A DNA stretch of 64,000 nucleotides from contig NZ_JANHNZ010000009.1 in the NCBI RefSeq assembly GCF_024543085.1, forward strand, positions 1 to 64,000, written 5' to 3'. A program made the translations under genes and the position numbers. The notes below the pieces were generated by a model that did not search any database, had not been told where the DNA came from, and saw only the letters and a program-made list of their open reading frames with translations. Within the stretch, counting starts at the first letter, position 1, and each line of letters begins with the position of its first letter. Of the stretch, positions 55,059-63,216 are shown in pieces. Origin of the DNA: Granulicatella seriolae. Lineage in GTDB: Bacteria; Bacillota; Bacilli; Lactobacillales; Aerococcaceae.

Positions 55059-55925
55059 ATGGATATTCGTATTTTGACCTATTTTGTCGCTATTGTAGAA
55101 AGTAAAAGCATCTCACATGCTGCCAATCATTTACATGTGACACAACCGACTTTATCTAGGCAAATAAAAGACTTGGAGGAAGAATTAGATACTCTCCTAT
55201 TTCATCGAGGTAGTCGGGAAATCCAACTAACGGAGGACGGGCAGTACCTCTATAATCGTGCCTTAGAAATTTTAGCCTTAGTAGAGAAGACTCAGGGTAA
55301 TTTACGCAAATCTGATGCATACTCTGGTGATATTTCTATTGGTGCTGCTGAAATTCCATCATTTGAACCCTTAGCACTTGCCGTCAGTGAGATGAGACGA
55401 CAATATCCACAAGTAAAATTCCATCTTCACAGTGGCAATGCACAAGACATCTTTGAAAGAATAGATAGTGGTATTTTGGACCTAGGTTTGGTTATTGGTG
55501 ACTTTGATAGTCGAAAGTATGATGGATTACCCATGCCTATGACGGAAAGATGGGGCGTGCTGACACGAACTGACCATCCATTTGCTGGTAAATCAGAAGT
55601 CAATTTGAAAGACGTGACTGACTATCCCTTAATTCTATCTGCGCAAGCTAATCACGGTCAGCATTATTTACAAGGACTTGGTGATTATACGGTAGTAGCG
55701 ACATACAATCTCTTATACAATGCCAGTCTGCTGGTTAAAACAGGGTTGGGCATTGCCATCACCATAGAGGGGATTCTCAACTTGACTGACACGGAACTTT
55801 CCTTTACGCCAGTCAAGCTGCCCAACACCGATGGACTGCATATCATCTGGAAGAAATCTGTGACTCAAAATCGTCTATCAAAAAAATTATTGGATATACT
55901 TAGTGATAAGTATCTGCCAGCCTAA
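55059..55925 (+). CDS. LysR family transcriptional regulator
   Basis: Regulator of 288 residues. The N-terminal HTH is SISHAANHLHVTQPTLSRQIKDLEEEL-type. The C-terminal substrate-binding domain (about 90-285) has GDISIGAAEIPSF and NHGQHYLQGL. ATG follows AAAAGGAG. It is divergently arranged with the SDR gene, a typical LysR target layout. Confidence 0.92.
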   Translation: MDIRILTYFVAIVESKSISHAANHLHVTQPTLSRQIKDLEEELDTLLFHRGSREIQLTEDGQYLYNRALEILALVEKTQGNLRKSDAYSGDISIGAAEIPSFEPLALAVSEMRRQYPQVKFHLHSGNAQDIFERIDSGILDLGLVIGDFDSRKYDGLPMPMTERWGVLTRTDHPFAGKSEVNLKDVTDYPLILSAQANHGQHYLQGLGDYTVVATYNLLYNASLLVKTGLGIAITIEGILNLTDTELSFTPVKLPNTDGLHIIWKKSVTQNRLSKKLLDILSDKYLPA

Positions 55926-55955
55926 GGTTTGGTTGTATGAAATAAGGAGGTTTAT

Positions 55956-56507
55956 ATGAACATTATTACTAAAAGACTGAAAATTTGAGCTTTTGAGCAA
56001 ATGGATATAGATAATATTTTTGAAATTTACAAAGATGAAGAAACCTGTAGATACTTGTTGCATAAACCTTGGACAAGTGCCACTAAAGATAGTGAATTTC
56101 AAAAGAAATTATCAGAAAATTGCTTAACAAGAACTTCCCCTATCAGTTTGGCCTGTGAGTTAGGTAATGTAGTTATAGGTGATATTTCAATATGGTATAC
56201 GGATATGAAAGAAACGGTAGAGATTGGTTTTGTCTTTAACAAGAACTATGCAGGTAAGGGCTATGCCACCGAAGCTCTAAAAGCTGTGATAGATTTTCTC
56301 TTCGCTGTTGAAAAAGTCCATCGAATCCAAGCCAATCTTGACTCTAGAAATATTTCTTCCGCCAAGTTATGCGAGAGACTTGGCATGCGACAAGAAGCTC
56401 ATTTCATAGAAGACTATTGGAATAAAGGTGAATGGACAGATAGTTTTGTTTATGGAATGCTGTTGTCAGATTTTAGCCATGTCGCTGGGCAAGGGGTCCA
56501 GAAATAG
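55956..56507 (+). pseudogene. GNAT acetyltransferase with early nonsense codon
   Basis: A strong AAGGAGG site precedes ATG 55956, which opens MNIITKRLKI and then meets TGA at 55986. The same frame continues AFEQMDIDNIFEIYKDEETC through a full RimJ/RimL-type GNAT domain (GYATEALKAVIDFLF and SAKLCERLGMRQEAHF) to 56507. CGA to TGA is the likely change (homologues usually have R there). Internal restart at ATG 56001 would lose the first strand. The last seven residues, AGQGVQK, are encoded by the end of repeat copy 8. Confidence 0.85.
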
Positions 56508-56644
56508 AAACTTTTATTTCTAAATCATGAAAGAGTGTCCGAAAAATACAGACATAAGAAGAGTGGTATCATTGAAAGCTAACGTCTTTCGGTGATACCA
56601 CTCTTCTTATGTCTAACAGAGCAAATGGAGACTTTTTGTCCAGT
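56483..56644. repeat. Hairpin repeat copy 8 (same ends, different centre)
   Basis: The outer ends (GCTGGGCAAGGGGTCC and GACTTTTTGTCCAG) and an AAAGAGT segment match the family. The centre is replaced by another perfect hairpin: 21-bp arms 56551-56571 and 56593-56613. It lies between convergent genes and could act as a terminator for both. Confidence 0.72.
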
Positions 56645-56665
56645 TACTTCATTTTCTACATGTCA

Positions 56666-57166
56666 TTAATGTTGGTCTAGGTCTTGAAGAATATGATTCA
56701 CGGCTTCTTCAAGGCTTACATTTTCATGGAAAATCGTTTCAGTTATGGAAGTGAGGTAATCTTTTTCTCTCCACCATTTGTGCATAGCAGTTGCGCCATA
56801 TTCTTTTGCTTTGTCTATCTTTGTTTGATGCCGTCTAAGTGTTTCTTCAAATGGAATGTCCCAGTAATAAGCATAAATCTCATCACCAAACAAGTCTTTA
56901 ACATGACTAAAAAATGGTTCATACCACTCGAATTTGAATATGCCTTCAAGGATAGTGATTTCTGTGTGCTGGTGTCCGTATTCCACTAGATTGGTAAGTA
57001 AAGGTATGACTAAAGTATTGGGGCCGTCTTTGACATGTAGGATGTCTCTTCTAATCATGTCCTGAGAAATCATCATAGTATTACATCCCAGTCGCTCTTG
57101 AAGTTCTTTGGCAACACTCGTTTTACCGCTAGCAGAATTGCCTCTTAGAATGATTACTTTTTTCAA
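56666..57166 (-). CDS. P-loop kinase-like protein (AAA_33/zeta-toxin-like fold)
   Basis: Cytosolic P-loop NTPase of 166 residues. Walker A is GNSASGKTS at residues about 9-17, a DMIRRD motif follows the first strand pair, and the RRHQTK segment resembles a lid. It is probably a small-molecule or nucleoside kinase; the substrate is unknown. The start is TTG 57166 after AAAGGAG. No toxin-antitoxin partner lies next to it. Confidence 0.78.
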   Translation of the reverse strand: MKKVIILRGNSASGKTSVAKELQERLGCNTMMISQDMIRRDILHVKDGPNTLVIPLLTNLVEYGHQHTEITILEGIFKFEWYEPFFSHVKDLFGDEIYAYYWDIPFEETLRRHQTKIDKAKEYGATAMHKWWREKDYLTSITETIFHENVSLEEAVNHILQDLDQH

Positions 57167-57332
57167 GTTGTATCTCCTTTATGGTTTGTAGAGTGGAAGT
57201 TCTAATTATGTGGTCTTATACCTGTAAAGACTGTTTTAAAATCTAGAATATTCCTATAAATAACCAGAATAATTATACTACTCATGATGATTATACTCTA
57301 AAGTAGTATAATCACTTCACAAATCATCTATC

Positions 57333-57950
57333 TCAAACCATAGCCACGCAAATATCGCCATCTTCTTGGCTCATTACGCCAAAACCAATCACATCACCAC
57401 TATGAATCCCAAAACTTTGACTAGGTTCATTTAACAACTGACCTTTTATCTCGTTCTCATCAACATCAAGGCAACGCACCCAGCAGCCTTCTGGATCTTT
57501 GTTCTCAGCAAGCAAGTAAACCAAGACATCATCTGGATAATCCGTATTGCGACTGTTATCTATTGATTCAATCCCTCTAGTAATTTCAACACTATCTGTA
57601 GAACTATAGGTTTCTTTAACCATATCAATCTTATCTTGATACGGACTAAGGTCCACATGACTAGCAAAAACAATGATACAGTCAGCAACACTAGACCTGC
57701 GTAATTTAGAAGACACCTCCTTATTCCCAGCAAATGGGCTTATCTTACCATGATCATAGAAGCCCCAGCCCAAAACTTCAAAAGTAAAACCTGCTTCATG
57801 GTCAATATAGCCGTAAACTAGAATACCATTAGCCTCTTTAGGTCTAGGCAAATCACTAGATTTCATGGTTTTACTAATATTTTCATTGACACTTAGAAAG
57901 CAAATTTCATGGTACATATCACGGAAATTCAGATTATCTACTGTTAACAT
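57333..57950 (-). CDS. Hypothetical protein
   Basis: A soluble, acidic 205-residue protein. I do not recognise the family. It has alternating strands and helices, no signal peptide and no membrane helix. The central segment reads VADCIIVFASHVDLSPY. The ATG follows GAGGGGAAACT, a good site, and codon use is like its neighbours, so it is probably real. It stands alone, with about 170 bases free on either side. Confidence 0.65.
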   Translation of the reverse strand: MLTVDNLNFRDMYHEICFLSVNENISKTMKSSDLPRPKEANGILVYGYIDHEAGFTFEVLGWGFYDHGKISPFAGNKEVSSKLRRSSVADCIIVFASHVDLSPYQDKIDMVKETYSSTDSVEITRGIESIDNSRNTDYPDDVLVYLLAENKDPEGCWVRCLDVDENEIKGQLLNEPSQSFGIHSGDVIGFGVMSQEDGDICVAMV

Positions 57951-58120
57951 AGTTTCCCCTCACAATCAGATGGTTTTTATGATGTATCTACTTATTTGAA
58001 ATTACCAATGATTTTTACACTTTTAGAAAGAGCCCTTCTTCAAGATTAATCAGGCTCTTTCAATAAACTTACTTGCCAGTTTATAAACTTGATTTATTTC
58101 TTTGTTGGTTAAGTTCCACG

Positions 58121-59227
58121 TCACCCCGAATAATCCAAAATAAAGCGCCCTACTTCCATAGCGCAATCTTCGCTTTGAGGGTATACCCCAACGTTATCCG
58201 CATAGGCGTGGCCGAATCCTTTGTAGAGCACTGTCCTGGTTTCTACTCCAGCCTTAGCTAATTTGGCAGCATAGGCCAAACTTTCGACTCTTAAAAAGTC
58301 ATGCTCTCCGACAGTAATAAAGGTCGGTGGTAGTCCCTTAGGATTTCTAAGATATGGACTCAAATACCCATTGGCGACATCTTTAGCTCCTAAAACAGTT
58401 CCCAAAGATGATATGGAAGAACCAAAGACTCCAATCATGCTTTCTATCCCGTCCTTATGTTTGGGTGACATCTCAAACTCATCGATACTCCATTTGAAAT
58501 AGTCATCTTCAACTCCAGCCATATTGACGGTTGGATAGAGCAAGAGTTGCCCTTTGACCATGCCTAATCCATCTTCCAAATCCCTAGTCGTACAGTATTG
58601 TGCCAGATTTCCACCAGCACTGTCACCACCCACAAAAATATTGTGCTGGTCTCCCCCTAGGCTCTCAGCATTTTCATAAACCCATTTCAAGGTGCTATAA
58701 CAATCTTCGTGTCCTGCCGGGTATGGATTTTCTGGCGCCAGTCTGTAGTCTACAGAAACGGCGAGGATATCCGTTTTTTCAACAACTAGCTTAACAAATT
58801 CTTCCACTACATCTGGCGAACCCGCAAAGAAACCACCACCGTGAATATAGTATAAAATCGGTGCATTTCCTTTGGTACTTTCTGAGCGATAGATTCGAAT
58901 GGGAATCTGATTTCCATCTATTCCAGTTACAGTCTTGTATTCAATAGAAATAGGTTTTTCTACAATAGGCTTACTTTTTAATTGATTAAACATCTTTCTA
59001 AGGTTGACGACTCCTTTTGGCGTTAAATCCATCTGCAGCAAGGATTTTGGTGTATGTTTCATCATAAAAAGTTGAGCTTTTATATCATTGTATAGTCGAG
59101 AATCTATGGCACCCTTTTCGTCACTATCTGGCAAATTTTTGACGAGCACTTTTGTACCTTTAATCAAGACCATTTTTTGACGTTCAATGAGCTTTTTCAA
59201 CAAGTCTTCACTGTATTTTCTTTTCAA
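58121..59227 (-). CDS. Alpha/beta hydrolase, hormone-sensitive lipase (HSL) family esterase
   Basis: Carboxylesterase of 368 residues. The oxyanion-hole motif HGGGFFAG and nucleophile motif GDSAGG mark the HSL/type IV esterase family, with the catalytic Asp in GEHDFLR and His in GFGHAY. An N-terminal helical cap of about 90 residues lies before the core. No signal peptide is seen, so it is cytosolic. The start is TTG 59227, preceded by AAAGGAGG at good spacing. Substrate unknown. Confidence 0.9.
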   Translation of the reverse strand: MKRKYSEDLLKKLIERQKMVLIKGTKVLVKNLPDSDEKGAIDSRLYNDIKAQLFMMKHTPKSLLQMDLTPKGVVNLRKMFNQLKSKPIVEKPISIEYKTVTGIDGNQIPIRIYRSESTKGNAPILYYIHGGGFFAGSPDVVEEFVKLVVEKTDILAVSVDYRLAPENPYPAGHEDCYSTLKWVYENAESLGGDQHNIFVGGDSAGGNLAQYCTTRDLEDGLGMVKGQLLLYPTVNMAGVEDDYFKWSIDEFEMSPKHKDGIESMIGVFGSSISSLGTVLGAKDVANGYLSPYLRNPKGLPPTFITVGEHDFLRVESLAYAAKLAKAGVETRTVLYKGFGHAYADNVGVYPQSEDCAMEVGRFILDYSG

Positions 59228-59263
59228 ATGCTTTCCTCCTTTTCGAATTTCTATGCCAGCTTT

Positions 59264-59830
59264 TTATTTGTTGGTTAAATCCATTATAGATGTCACTATC
59301 TTATCCAATTCCAAATTCAAATTTTCAATTGAAGAGTGATTATCAATAGAATAATCTGCTAATTCCTGATACTTTAGGGCTCCTTGCGAAACCTTGGTAA
59401 TATCCTTTTCATAGACTAGTCTGCTAATCTCTGATGTATCTTTCCCTGTTTTGATGGCTTCTCTTTCTACTCTATCTTCAAATCTTGCCTCCAAATAGAT
59501 AACGATAAAATCTTCTTTAAGAACTTTCTTGAAATATTCCCCAAAGAATGGATCTCTCAAACTTTCAACCACAATAAAAGGATAACTACCGTACTCATCC
59601 TTCAACTTCTGAATCATTTTTTCAAGAAAGAATTCAGTGAATTTGTTTGGAGTATCATACAAATATCTATGAAAATCTTCTAGATTAATTTCTTCTTTAA
59701 AGTAATCCACTCGGAACTTCTCAATATACTTAACAATCTTTACTCTAGGGATGGAATGCCGTTTTGATAAATAGCTTCCAGAATAACTTTTCCCACTCTC
59801 ACTTAGTCCGCCCAAGCCAATAATCTTCAC
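59264..59830 (-). CDS. P-loop nucleotide kinase-like protein
   Basis: A P-loop protein of 188 residues. Walker A is GLSESGKSYSG near the N-terminus. DxxR-like segments follow in VVESLRDPFF, and a LID-like RFEDRVEREAIKTG region is present. The organisation resembles dephospho-CoA kinase or related NMP-kinase-like proteins. The substrate is unknown. I place the start at GTG 59830 because GGGAGG is 8 bases upstream; the frame is open to ATG 59851, which has no site. Confidence 0.75.
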   Translation of the reverse strand: MKIIGLGGLSESGKSYSGSYLSKRHSIPRVKIVKYIEKFRVDYFKEEINLEDFHRYLYDTPNKFTEFFLEKMIQKLKDEYGSYPFIVVESLRDPFFGEYFKKVLKEDFIVIYLEARFEDRVEREAIKTGKDTSEISRLVYEKDITKVSQGALKYQELADYSIDNHSSIENLNLELDKIVTSIMDLTNK

Positions 59831-59939
59831 AAGATCATCCTCCCACTTCATTCTTTTAACATAGGTTTATTATACCCTAACTCACTAAATAGAGCTGAAT
59901 AAAACTCCCAACTCACTAAAATTTTAAAGCTATAAAGAT

Positions 59940-60181
59940 ACTGGATAAGAAGTACTTCATAAAGCAAAAGAGTTTCCGACAAAAGAATCAGAAATAATGG
60001 TGAATGAGCATAGCTGACGCACAGTGACTGTTTCGGCTTTAGCCGATTTACAGCCATGTAGACAGCTAAGCCGTGAGACCAAGGCTCACGGCGGTGCCAC
60101 CATTCTCATTTCTGATTCTTTTGTCGGAAACTCTTTTGTGATTTAGAAATAGATTTATTCTTTAAGGATTTTTTGTCCAGA
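59940..60181 (-). repeat. Hairpin repeat copy 9
   Basis: Perfect 30-bp inner arms (59966-59995 with 60108-60137) enclose the conserved core (GACAGCTAAGCCGTGAGACC and CGGTGCCACC). The right outer end GGATTTTTTGTCCAG is present; the left one is eroded. The variable arm (TTCCGACAAAAGAA) is unique to this copy. The gap 59831-60237 holds nothing else. Confidence 0.85.
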
Positions 60182-60237
60182 CTTGAACCATTTAATCAAT
60201 CTACCGTTTCACTCAACAATTTCCACTAGACTTTCTT

Positions 60238-63204
60238 CTATTCCCCCGCCATCAACTTATTGGCTTCTTCAAGCAATTTGTCATCATCAAAGAGTGGGAA
60301 TGTCACTATCCGCTGATAGATTTTGTACTCAGTCGTAAGAAGTCCACCATCTGGATTTTCTATATTGAGAGACCTATCGAAAATTTGGTCCAAACTAACC
60401 GCTTTACCGCCCGGATGGATGTACCCATTCGGTTCATATTGATTGAAGGTGATTGGGAATGTCTTTATCAGTTCTCCCGATGGAAAATCAATTAAGTAAG
60501 CTTTCCTTTCATCTTCACTGATACGAATGGTGAGTAGTTTACCTGACTCGCTATCATAATAATAGGTGTCTTCTTTCTCATTGGCAATCTCGTCTAACTC
60601 TTCAGGCAAGCTGTGGTAGGTAGCCTTTCCGTCTTTCCATTGGAAGCCTTCATTGATGTAAATTCCACTAGCAACCCCTTCATTCATCGTGAAGACACGT
60701 CCTGGAGTTCTACCTATAACGCTCCACTGATTCTTTTGGTAAAGAACCGCTCTTCCTTCCAAATAATTCACGACAAAATTGTTGGCATCTTGTGACTCCA
60801 CGATACTTCCTACATTGCCACTATCGATCGGATACTCACCCATTAATTGTCCATCTAGTGAGAATTCTTTTAGGACTCCCTCAGAACTAGCTGCATAAAC
60901 GAAGGATGAATCTCTGGCAATTTCAAAAACTGATGTATAGGCATCTACTGGTACTTGTTTCAAATCCCCTGTTTCCGTATTCATAATGCCCAGTACATTC
61001 TTACCACTAACCAACAGTGAAATGATTAAACTTTTACCGTCCCCTGAGATTCTAAACCGATTACCGACATCAATATAGTGCCCTAATAACCCTAAGTTTC
61101 CTTGCCCTTTAATCTCTTGTGTAGTCTTACCCACATTGTCATAGAGAACCAGTCGTTCGTTTTGATAAATGACTGTGTATCTGCCATTCAGAGAAGTAGT
61201 AATATTCTGACCTTCTTTTGTTTCTGTATTTCTTGGAGCATAGTCAAAAATTTTAATCTGCTTAGAAACACGACTGAGTGAGTAGAATTTATCTCCTTTG
61301 TTTGGAAGATAAATCTCTTCCGGCACTCCTAAACCACTCTTGATGTACTTATCAATAACATTACCATCCATAATCAAACCGGCATCTCCAGTATCAAATT
61401 GCAGCACGATTCGATTTCTATCAAAGTCCACTTTATAATCAAGGATTTCTCCATTGAAAAGGCTGTACCTTTCCATTGTTTCCCCACTTTTAGTATTTAC
61501 TTTAAGCAGTTCTGCGCCAGAATTGATATAAAAGTAAGAGCCGTCAGGAGATTCTTTAAGAGAATAGTTATCCGAATAGCTTTTGTTCTCTCTAGTCATT
61601 TCTAAGTCAAAGCTTTGTATGTTGCGTTTTTCTAATCGGTTATTGTTGATTAGGTAGAGGCTATTACCATCATTAGAATAGCGAATATCCCGGTATGCAG
61701 TTAGTATGCTTGTTCCGTCCTGCATCTTGAACTCCATCCCTGGAAGTTGTTTGATAACCTCCCCAGTCATCAAGTTTATGATCATTGCTGACTTTTCTGG
61801 TGCACTTGAGCTGGTCAAAACGGCCGCTTCCATCTTGACAGGATTCACTCTGATTTTCATAGTGTTTACTGGTAGGGTAGTTAGACTAGCAACCTCTTCC
61901 CAGCTGCCTACTTTTCGAATACTTAAGCGTGCTTGTGAGGCTGTAAGTCCGATACTAATAAGATGCTGATTGTCTTCTGTAAACATCAACATAACCACAT
62001 TACCAGGGTTGTCGTACTCACTCAAAAGTTGGTAAGTAGTGGCATCCCAGATCATGATTTTATTATCAAAAGCGCCACTAGCTAGGTACTTATCGTCCTT
62101 ACTCATTGCAACAATCTTGACCTGTTCTTTATGCCCCAAAATGGTGGCCAATTCCTTGCCTGTTTCTGCATCCCAGACACCAATTTGGTTATTTTTGTAG
62201 CCTGAAAAAATACGTTTCCCAGCTTGGTCTAGGGTGAAAAAGCTCATCTTATTTTCGGTGTTGATATTGGTTAAAAGATTGGCGCTGTAATTATAGATAA
62301 CATCGTTTAAGATGGCACGGCGCTCTGCTATTCGCTTGGTATAGCTGTTCATATCAGAGGTTAGATTCTCAACAGCTTGGTTTGCCACCGTGACCGCTTC
62401 AAATTTATTGCCATCATTGACATCTTTTCTGGCAGTTTCCAGTAGAATTTGCGAAGTTTGTTGGATAACTTCTCGCTTAGCAGCCGCTTCTTTTTGGTAG
62501 GCTTGGAACATGAAGATACCAAAGAAGAGGAGCGCTACTGATGAAATGGCGCTAGCCACCATAATTTGTCTAGTTTTACGGATTTTATCTCGCTGTTTTA
62601 AGTCTCCATAAGTAACCCCCAGCATGGAGGCCATGATGCGGTACTTCTCATCCTTTAGCAGATGAAGGGTTTCTTTGGTATAGCCTTTAATCTCTTCTGC
62701 TGACATATTTTCATATTTCAGCTCAGGGTTTTCAATCATGGCTTTGGGTCTTAGTTCAGCTGCTAAAACATCTCTTTGTTGGGTTTCTTTTCCCCCTTCT
62801 TCTGTTTCAATTTCCCGTGTTAGGGACAATAGTGAATTGGGGAAAGACTCGCTTGGCTCACCTTCAATGAGGACTGGCAAAATATTACCATCACCGTGGA
62901 ACTTTCTAAAGAGGTCGATTTCTCTTAGACACCAAGGAGATAGTTTTGTTCGTCTGGAGACGATAACAATTAGGAATCTACTTTCTTCTAGTGCCTCTAC
63001 GATAGATTCATTGAGATCCTTGACTGTCAGCTCATCACGATCTCTGAACACACGAAAAGTAGGCGCCTTGTTGTCTTTGTAAAGCTCTTTTGGCGCCTTG
63101 TAAGACTCCACCATTTTGTGGATGGCCTCCGCAACAGAAGCATCTGGTTCTAGGTGTCGGTAACTGATAAAGGCATCATACTTATACTTTTTTTCTTCAG
63201 CCAT
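60238..63204 (-). CDS. TIR domain - transmembrane - WD40-like beta-propeller protein
   Basis: A 988-residue three-part protein. Residues 6-125 are a TIR domain: FISYRH (12-17), FRDRDEL in the BB-loop region, and SPWCLREID with Glu95 in the place of the catalytic NADase Glu. One membrane helix spans about 214-235; basic residues before it put TIR in the cytosol. An amphipathic linker (240-310) leads to WD40-like blades from about 320 (IGVWDAETGKEL, ILGHKEQV, IMIWDATT) through the C-terminus, predicted outside the cell or in the envelope. It starts 12 bases after the RyR gene stop, with GGAG upstream. NAD cleavage and a defence role are family-based inference. Confidence 0.85.
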   Translation of the reverse strand: MAEEKKYKYDAFISYRHLEPDASVAEAIHKMVESYKAPKELYKDNKAPTFRVFRDRDELTVKDLNESIVEALEESRFLIVIVSRRTKLSPWCLREIDLFRKFHGDGNILPVLIEGEPSESFPNSLLSLTREIETEEGGKETQQRDVLAAELRPKAMIENPELKYENMSAEEIKGYTKETLHLLKDEKYRIMASMLGVTYGDLKQRDKIRKTRQIMVASAISSVALLFFGIFMFQAYQKEAAAKREVIQQTSQILLETARKDVNDGNKFEAVTVANQAVENLTSDMNSYTKRIAERRAILNDVIYNYSANLLTNINTENKMSFFTLDQAGKRIFSGYKNNQIGVWDAETGKELATILGHKEQVKIVAMSKDDKYLASGAFDNKIMIWDATTYQLLSEYDNPGNVVMLMFTEDNQHLISIGLTASQARLSIRKVGSWEEVASLTTLPVNTMKIRVNPVKMEAAVLTSSSAPEKSAMIINLMTGEVIKQLPGMEFKMQDGTSILTAYRDIRYSNDGNSLYLINNNRLEKRNIQSFDLEMTRENKSYSDNYSLKESPDGSYFYINSGAELLKVNTKSGETMERYSLFNGEILDYKVDFDRNRIVLQFDTGDAGLIMDGNVIDKYIKSGLGVPEEIYLPNKGDKFYSLSRVSKQIKIFDYAPRNTETKEGQNITTSLNGRYTVIYQNERLVLYDNVGKTTQEIKGQGNLGLLGHYIDVGNRFRISGDGKSLIISLLVSGKNVLGIMNTETGDLKQVPVDAYTSVFEIARDSSFVYAASSEGVLKEFSLDGQLMGEYPIDSGNVGSIVESQDANNFVVNYLEGRAVLYQKNQWSVIGRTPGRVFTMNEGVASGIYINEGFQWKDGKATYHSLPEELDEIANEKEDTYYYDSESGKLLTIRISEDERKAYLIDFPSGELIKTFPITFNQYEPNGYIHPGGKAVSLDQIFDRSLNIENPDGGLLTTEYKIYQRIVTFPLFDDDKLLEEANKLMAGE

Positions 63205-63216
63205 AACCTTTGTCTC

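Noticed and set aside
56666-57166. Zeta toxin of a toxin-antitoxin pair
   Set aside because: No small antitoxin gene adjoins it, and the P-loop fold is common to many harmless kinases.
32252-60181. CRISPR array from recurring similar segments
   Set aside because: Copies are kilobases apart, each a long hairpin; there are no short regularly spaced repeats with spacers and no cas genes.
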